From CAXBYZ01 sp043826085 (GTDB lineage: Bacteria; Patescibacteriota; Microgenomatia; UBA1400; CG1-02-47-37): a stretch of 9,968 bases of DNA. Under the pieces are notes generated by a model. That model had not been told where the DNA came from. It saw only the letters and a program-made list of their open reading frames with translations, and made no database searches. Of the stretch, positions 5,581 to 9,968 are shown piece after piece. Where the stretch lies: assembly GCA_043826085.1 (NCBI GenBank), contig JBDRQW010000105.1:1-9968 (forward strand). Direction: 5' to 3'. Every line of letters begins with the position of its first letter. Position 1 is the first letter of the stretch. Both the position numbers and the translations under genes were made by a program.

Positions 5581-7989
5581 TTACTTAATCAAAGTGGAGT
5601 TCCAGTCGGGCAAAGCGGGAAGTTGAGATTTATCTTGAGTATAGTTAAGGCTGCGCCAATCTTGATCGGTTAATCTTTTGCCAATTGGTTGAGTAAATTC
5701 ATAGTAGGAAAAAACTAAACCTTTGGTTAGTCTGATACCATTGATATCGTTAACAGCTACATAAATATAATTTGGAATTCCGTTAGCTACATATAAAATT
5801 TCACCACCGGGAAAATCAGTATGAATATCAGCAATTAGAGCTGAGCGAACATGATCTTCTATATATTGTTCTCCAGGTAATGGGCCAAGAATTTGATAGC
5901 CTAATCGACCGGCTTTGGTTCTTAAGGTTTCAAAATCATCATCAGATATGTTTTGATTTTCAAGTTGATTAATGGCAAAAGTGCGGAAAAATTTTAAAGC
6001 TTCAATAAATTTTTCGTTTCTACCAATAAATTCATTGTTTAGTAAACCCCTACTATTGAGGCCTTCCATACTCATTTGAGTTAAGGTAATCAAACGATCA
6101 AAAAATTCTATATTTGGTTCAATATAACCTTTAGGAACTGGAGGAATTTCAGGAACTTCTCCTCCCGCACCCTTTTCAGCATATGATTGTTTGGCGTATA
6201 ACAAAGTATCATGTTTTAATTCTGTCCAAGAGCCTAAAGAAGTTTGTAGGGTCTTGTTAGCCCAAGCATTGTTTTTCATAAACATCGGATATCCAGTAAG
6301 GCTCGGATAATCTTTGAATAAAGACTTGATTGTGTATAACCAAGACCAATAAATATTTTGAGTCCACTCAGTCTCATTCTTATCGTTAAAATATTTTTTA
6401 AGATAGTTAAGTCTATTATTTAAAACATTTTTAGAATTAGGAGCACTATTTTGAATCCATTGATTGGTTAATTGATCAGCTGTGGAATTACCAAAAACAG
6501 ACATGACCATTAAGGGTGTGGTCATACTGGGCAGACTTTCTCCTGTTTCTGGATCCGATTTTTCATCCCCCTGAGTTAAAGTGGTAAAAATAAAAGCATC
6601 AGGGGTAAAGCGTTGCCCCATAAAACGAAAACCTTTAGTTTTAGCTTGAAGTTCTTCTTTGGTTAAATCAAATACCTTATCTCCATAGATAGCAGAAGAC
6701 ATAATTTGAGGGCCGGGATATGTTTCAAGCTTGGTTTTTACTTGATTAATTAATTCATCATCAACTTTTAATTTATTGTTATCTGATTGATTGATAGATG
6801 ATAAATATTGTTGAAGGCCTAAATCGTCGCTTTGCCCAACAAAGAAAGAAATTGGCAAGCTGATGTCTTCCCAATCAGAAAAAACACCGGTTTGATTAAC
6901 TAAAAGAGAAATATTAATAGCGTCTTGGGTTAAAGGATTACTTTTAAGAACAAAATTAGTTCGTCCATACCACATCATAGCTTTAAAATATGATCGTAAA
7001 ACTGAATTTTTATTGTAATGACTGCGGGGATTAAATTGAGTGTAGTCAGTTAGAATAAATAAGTCGGCCTCATTAAGTAAATCTCCAAATAAAGGTGATA
7101 ACTGAATAGCTTCAGCTTTAAGGATTAATTCTAGCTCTTGTTTGGCTAACTGATAGGCTTCTTTTGGTAGAATTTTTTCAAGTTGATCAAGATTGGTTAA
7201 AATAGCATGTTCTGTATCAGATTGAGTGTCAGCTAAATTTTCTGATGAGAATTCTTGGTAAGCTGAGTCTAGGATAACCTTAGGAATAGCAAAAAAAGCT
7301 GCTATTCGAGAAAAGCTTTGTTTATTCTGTTGGTCTGAGGCAGTGTTTTGTTGACTAATAGAGGCTTCTAATAATTTATCGGTTATTTGTAAAAGTTTGG
7401 GGTAAAATTCTTTTTGTTCAATATGTTCAAACTCTTTTTCAAGTAATTTATGATAAACATGGAGTAAAAAATCACTGGTGATAAAAACAGAATTTTCTGG
7501 AGCTCGAGTATCGATTGATCCGCCACCAATATCAGAATATAGATCAGTCCAGTCATCATATCTATGAGTATTAGTATCAGCTTCTTCTTGATAAAACTTA
7601 TCAAGGTTATTAATGATAAAAAAATTATCTTTAGTAAGAGTATCTTTTTGAATTTGGGAAAATGGTTGATTATTTTCTTTTTCAAAACTACTTAGGTTAT
7701 ATAAGGAGGATAGTCCAATAGTATATGGCTGAATACTGGGAGTAAAAATGGATTTTTCCAGTTTAAAGTCAGCAAATAAGTTAGGTAGTTGGGATGATAA
7801 TGTTTGAGAATTATTATTGAATTTATTTTTTTGACTAAAATAAAGTTTAACTAAAAATAAAGATAAAGAAAATAAAACAAGAAAAATAGAAATAATCAAG
7901 AGTTTTTTTGATTTTTTTGGTTCAGGCTGATTTTGAGATTGGTTTTGTTGAAGATTTGTTGATGGCGGTGAAGTTGCTTGGTCTATCAT
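5581..7989 (-). CDS. DUF3160 family membrane-anchored protein
   Basis: The 802-residue protein opens with a polar Q/N/P-rich segment (1-24), a basic KKSKK (25-29) and one membrane helix (about 30-52, IISIFLVLFSLSLFLVKLYF). By the positive-inside rule the large remainder lies outside the cytoplasmic membrane. It contains no cysteine, in keeping with an external location. The body matches my knowledge of DUF3160: FITSDFLLHVYHKL near residue 170, the MMWYGRTNF segment in the middle, and the C-terminal ALIADIHTDFPGGEILYVA ... VFSYYEF ... RLTDQDWR block. DUF3160 has no assigned function and occurs in CPR bacteria, archaea and some other bacteria. It is the first gene of a two-gene operon with the Memo-CapA fusion. 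There is no Shine-Dalgarno site before the ATG (7987-7989); the start fits the N-terminal topology. Confidence 0.87.
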   Translation of the reverse strand: MIDQATSPPSTNLQQNQSQNQPEPKKSKKLLIISIFLVLFSLSLFLVKLYFSQKNKFNNNSQTLSSQLPNLFADFKLEKSIFTPSIQPYTIGLSSLYNLSSFEKENNQPFSQIQKDTLTKDNFFIINNLDKFYQEEADTNTHRYDDWTDLYSDIGGGSIDTRAPENSVFITSDFLLHVYHKLLEKEFEHIEQKEFYPKLLQITDKLLEASISQQNTASDQQNKQSFSRIAAFFAIPKVILDSAYQEFSSENLADTQSDTEHAILTNLDQLEKILPKEAYQLAKQELELILKAEAIQLSPLFGDLLNEADLFILTDYTQFNPRSHYNKNSVLRSYFKAMMWYGRTNFVLKSNPLTQDAINISLLVNQTGVFSDWEDISLPISFFVGQSDDLGLQQYLSSINQSDNNKLKVDDELINQVKTKLETYPGPQIMSSAIYGDKVFDLTKEELQAKTKGFRFMGQRFTPDAFIFTTLTQGDEKSDPETGESLPSMTTPLMVMSVFGNSTADQLTNQWIQNSAPNSKNVLNNRLNYLKKYFNDKNETEWTQNIYWSWLYTIKSLFKDYPSLTGYPMFMKNNAWANKTLQTSLGSWTELKHDTLLYAKQSYAEKGAGGEVPEIPPVPKGYIEPNIEFFDRLITLTQMSMEGLNSRGLLNNEFIGRNEKFIEALKFFRTFAINQLENQNISDDDFETLRTKAGRLGYQILGPLPGEQYIEDHVRSALIADIHTDFPGGEILYVANGIPNYIYVAVNDINGIRLTKGLVFSYYEFTQPIGKRLTDQDWRSLNYTQDKSQLPALPDWNSTLIK

Positions 7990-8003
7990 AGGATCTTAAA
8001 AAC

Positions 8004-8033
8004 AGTTTATCATCGACAATATTGTAAAAGCAA
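8004..8033 (-). promoter_or_regulatory. Possible promoter of the DUF3160 operon
   Basis: On the minus strand TTGCTT (8028-8033) and TAAACT (8004-8009) are 18 bases apart. Each matches four of six consensus bases. Transcription would start near 7997, giving a leader of about eight bases, in line with the very short leaders of other genes here. This is a weak call. Confidence 0.33.
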
Positions 8034-8048
8034 GATTGTATGGATTAT

Positions 8049-8072
8049 GTGCAAGTCATATACATATTGCAC
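8049..8072. promoter_or_regulatory. Dyad GTGCAA-N12-TTGCAC, candidate operator
   Basis: Perfect six-base half-sites GTGCAA and TTGCAC are separated by 12 bases, and the four central bases (TATA) are also symmetric. The centre lies 71 bases upstream of the DUF3160 ATG and 159 bases upstream of lexA. The spacing of half-sites, about 18 bases centre to centre, is suitable for a dimeric helix-turn-helix protein. There is no T-run, so it is not a terminator. Confidence 0.4.
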
Positions 8073-8163
8073 TTTGGGAATGTAATTGCCGGTAGGTTTA
8101 TGAGAGTTTAGGTTGATAGGTGGGTCTTTTTTAGAGCCGTTTTTGAATTTTGGTTTTTACCTA

Positions 8164-8193
8164 TTGACAATGTTTGATAAATATTAGTAAAAT
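8164..8193 (+). promoter_or_regulatory. Promoter TTGACA-18-TAAAAT of the lexA operon
   Basis: A perfect -35 box TTGACA (8164-8169) and a near-consensus -10 box TAAAAT (8188-8193) are 18 bases apart. Transcription would begin near 8200, leaving a leader of about 20 bases with no Shine-Dalgarno site before the ATG at 8220. Confidence 0.7.
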
Positions 8194-8198
8194 ATTAG
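8179..8198 (+). promoter_or_regulatory. Direct repeat AAATATTAG x2 over the -10 box, candidate autorepressor site
   Basis: Two copies of AAATATTAG (8179-8187 and 8190-8198) have an 11-base period, one helical turn, and flank or overlap the -10 box of the lexA promoter. LexA normally represses its own gene by binding over the promoter, so this is the natural place for its operator. The sequence does not resemble the E. coli CTGT-N8-ACAG or Bacillus GAAC-N4-GTTC boxes. AT-richness alone could produce such repeats. Confidence 0.4.
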
Positions 8199-8219
8199 CA
8201 TATATTGATAGTTTTGTAA

Positions 8220-8813
8220 ATGAGAAAAAAATCAACGCTAACTGCCAAGCAAAAAAAGGTTTTAGATTTTATAGTTTCTTTTAATGGAAAAAATGGTTAT
8301 TCCCCCTCCCTTTCAGAAATTTCTAAGAAGCTAAAAAAATCTGTTCCAACTATTTTTCAGTTTGTTAAAACCCTTAATCAAAAAGGGTATCTTCAAAAAA
8401 CCGATCATATTTGGCGTGGAATTTCTACTGAGATAAAAAAGCAAGTGATGTTGCTGGGTACTATTTCAGCTGGTCAACCAATTCAGCCATTTGAAAACCC
8501 TGAGCCGATTGATGTTCCCGCTTCAATGATTTTAGAACAAGCAAACTATTATGCTTTAAAAGTTCAAGGTGATAGTATGATTGAAGATGGAATTTTGGGT
8601 GGAGATACAATACTTGTTAAACATCAAATGACGGCAGATGACGGTGATACCATAGTAGCAATAACAGAAAAAGGGGCAACATTAAAAATGTTAAGAAAAG
8701 GTGGTGGAAAAGTTTATTTAGAGCCTAGAAATAAGAATTTAAAAAATATTTACCCAAAGGAGCTTGAGATAAGAGGAAAATTTTGTGGTTTAATAAGAAG
8801 TGGTGATTTATGA
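8220..8813 (+). CDS. lexA: LexA-family repressor with intact self-cleavage residues
   Basis: The 197-residue protein has a LexA-type winged helix at about residues 5-68 (LTAKQKKVLDFI, then YSPSLSEISKKLKKSVPTIF as the helix-turn-helix). An S24 peptidase-like domain follows. The cleavage site is A84-G85 in TISAGQPI, the catalytic serine is S119 in QGDSMIEDGI, and the lysine is K156 in ATLKMLRKG. These three positions have the same numbers as in E. coli LexA. The protein should repress promoters as a dimer and be inactivated by RecA-stimulated autocleavage on DNA damage. It is the first gene of an operon, and its TGA overlaps the ATG of the methyltransferase (ATGA). It may be the host SOS repressor, a local regulator of the restriction-modification genes behind it, or both. 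Confidence 0.92.
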   Translation: MRKKSTLTAKQKKVLDFIVSFNGKNGYSPSLSEISKKLKKSVPTIFQFVKTLNQKGYLQKTDHIWRGISTEIKKQVMLLGTISAGQPIQPFENPEPIDVPASMILEQANYYALKVQGDSMIEDGILGGDTILVKHQMTADDGDTIVAITEKGATLKMLRKGGGKVYLEPRNKNLKNIYPKELEIRGKFCGLIRSGDL

Positions 8814-9787
8814 AAAAGAGACTTAAAACAGTAGATTTATTTGCAGGGATTGGTGGAATTAGACTTGGCTTTGAAGAAGCTGGTTTCGAGGTAGTTTATG
8901 CTAATGATTTTGATAAGTATTGTAAAAAAACCTATGACGCTAATTCAGGTTCGGTAAAACTAACAGTAAAAGATATTTCTAAAAAACTGCCAATGTTTGA
9001 AAGTTCTGTCTTGAGTGACATTAAAGAGCTTGAGTATGATTTTTTACTAGGAGGTTTTCCTTGTCAAGCTTTCTCCATAGCTGGCTATAGAGAGGGTTTT
9101 AACGATAAAAAAGATAGAGGTGGATTGTTTTTTGAAATAGCTAAAATTATTAAAGAAACAAAGCCAAAAGGATTTTTACTAGAAAATGTCAAAAACTTAA
9201 AAGGACATGATAATGGAAAAACTTTTGAAATAATTATTGATACTCTTAAGCATTTGGGCTATTTTGTTAAAACAAAAGTATTAAATTCAAAAGAGTATGG
9301 AAATGTTCCTCAAAATCGAGAAAGAATATTCATTGTAGGTTTTAAATCAAAAAAACATCTAGATAAGTTTAAGTTTCCTGAAAAAATTTCTTTAAATAAA
9401 AAAATTGTCGATTTGCTGGATCAAAATGTAGAAGATAAATATTACTACAACGATAAACCTCTTTATGAAAAACTTAAAGATTATGTAAAAAAAGAAAACA
9501 AGGTTTATCAATGGCGAAGAAAATATGTCCGTGAGAACAAAAATGGTGTTTGCCCTACATTAACAGCCAATATGGGAATGGGTGGACATAATGTGCCAAT
9601 CATTAAAGATAAAAAAGGTATAAGAAAATTAACACCAAGGGAATGTGCTAGATTTCAAGGTTTTCCGGATAGTTTTGTTTTACCATCTGCTTTAGCTGAT
9701 TCTAGACTATATAAACAAATTGGAAATTCTGTGACTGTACCTGTTGTGAGAAGAGTAGCTGAAGAGATTAAAATAACTTTAAGTTAG
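8810..9787 (+). CDS. DNA (cytosine-5) methyltransferase
   Basis: All main C5-methyltransferase motifs occur in order in 325 residues: motif I DLFAGIGGIRLGFE (9-22) for AdoMet, motif IV GGFPCQAFS (81-89) with the nucleophile C85, motif VI LENVKNL (124-130), motif VIII QNRERIF (168-174), motif IX RKLTPRECARFQGFP (272-286) and motif X QIGNSVTVPV (303-312). The target-recognition region between VIII and IX is short (about 180-270) and includes YQWRRKYVRENKNGVCPTLT. It methylates carbon 5 of cytosine in a specific site that I cannot name. The size fits a type II restriction-modification methyltransferase. It starts inside the lexA stop and is followed after one base by a further gene, so all three are probably co-transcribed and translationally coupled. 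Confidence 0.95.
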   Translation: MKKRLKTVDLFAGIGGIRLGFEEAGFEVVYANDFDKYCKKTYDANSGSVKLTVKDISKKLPMFESSVLSDIKELEYDFLLGGFPCQAFSIAGYREGFNDKKDRGGLFFEIAKIIKETKPKGFLLENVKNLKGHDNGKTFEIIIDTLKHLGYFVKTKVLNSKEYGNVPQNRERIFIVGFKSKKHLDKFKFPEKISLNKKIVDLLDQNVEDKYYYNDKPLYEKLKDYVKKENKVYQWRRKYVRENKNGVCPTLTANMGMGGHNVPIIKDKKGIRKLTPRECARFQGFPDSFVLPSALADSRLYKQIGNSVTVPVVRRVAEEIKITLS

Positions 9788-9788
9788 T

Positions 9789-9968
9789 ATGTTTTATAAA
9801 AAACAGTCAAAAGATAGTTTGAATAGATATGTTTCCCTACTCACAAAACTGGGGTCTTTGTCTCGTTTATTCTCAACTAATGATGTTCCCTATTTGCCCT
9901 ATAGGGCAGTTGAAAATGTTTTTTGTAAAGTATTTGATGCAAAGAATCACTCGAGATCTGATACATCA
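9789..9968 (+). CDS. Partial gene, candidate type II restriction endonuclease N-terminus
   Basis: An ATG at 9789, one base after the methyltransferase stop, opens a frame that stays open for 60 codons to the window end. It reads MFYKKQSKDSLNRYV, then SRLFSTNDVPYLPYRAVENV, FCKVF and AKNHSRSDTS. The position straight after a cytosine methyltransferase is where a cognate restriction enzyme is often found. The PYLxYRAxENxFCKxF and SRSDTS words recall, from memory, the start of PLD-type (NgoFVII-like) restriction endonucleases. That family match is tentative because no catalytic domain is inside the window. The tight spacing shows it belongs to the lexA-methyltransferase operon. No Shine-Dalgarno site is visible beyond AAGTTAG, so translation probably relies on coupling. 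Confidence 0.6.
   Translation, partial: MFYKKQSKDSLNRYVSLLTKLGSLSRLFSTNDVPYLPYRAVENVFCKVFDAKNHSRSDTS

Larger units (their letters stand above)
7990..8219. other. Divergent intergenic regulatory region
   Basis: These 230 bases separate the DUF3160 operon from the lexA operon. They hold a weak minus promoter, a dyad (8049-8072), three scattered TAGGT words (8093, 8109, 8117), a T-rich stretch, and the strong lexA promoter with direct repeats. The longest reading frame beginning with ATG on the plus strand (from 8048) stops after a dozen codons, so I see no gene. Confidence 0.6.

Noticed and set aside
7383..7685. Second minus-strand frame of 100 codons inside the DUF3160 gene
   Set aside because: It is an alternative frame of a clear gene, with low-complexity K/I/L-rich content and no ribosome site.

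Overview
The window is AT-rich bacterial chromosome. It uses TGA as an ordinary stop (8811-8813), so it follows the standard bacterial code. The gene content suggests a Candidate Phyla Radiation (Patescibacteria) genome, perhaps Microgenomates-like: a DUF3160 membrane protein, a Memo-CapA fusion, an AAA_14/DUF4143 ATPase, and genes that mostly lack Shine-Dalgarno sites or long leaders. This placement is inferred from gene families I recognise, not from a marker gene.

Layout. A tRNA-Gln(CUG) gene lies at 53-124. A minus-strand RmlD-like NAD-dependent epimerase/reductase follows at 274-1110. Divergent from it is the broken start of a HAD phosphatase gene (1151-1234), which carries a one-base frameshift and is then cut off by an IS3-family insertion sequence (1235-2448). 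The IS has 32-bp imperfect terminal inverted repeats, orfA, and an orfB with a complete DDE triad. No target duplication is visible, and the rest of the HAD gene is not found on the other side. Next comes an AAA_14/DUF4143 ATPase (2530-3786) with a textbook promoter whose predicted transcription start falls on the ATG. Convergent with it is a two-gene minus-strand operon: a membrane-anchored DUF3160 protein (5581-7989), then with no gap a membrane-anchored Memo-like plus CapA-like fusion (3862-5580). A 230-bp divergent intergenic region (7990-8219) holds two promoters and candidate operators. The last operon on the plus strand is lexA (8220-8813), a DNA cytosine-5 methyltransferase overlapping it by ATGA (8810-9787), and a third gene starting one base later (9789) that runs off the window and may encode the cognate restriction endonuclease.

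How the parts work together. The most interesting unit is the LexA / C5-methyltransferase / putative restriction enzyme operon. Its first gene has every residue needed for RecA-stimulated self-cleavage (A84-G85, S119, K156), so a restriction-modification module appears to be under the control of, or co-transcribed with, an SOS-type repressor. The DUF3160 and Memo-CapA pair probably forms one envelope-associated function of unknown substrate. The IS/HAD region is a local scar of transposition and gene loss. Two unrelated genes share the arrangement TATAAT, six bases, ATG, which points to leaderless transcription.
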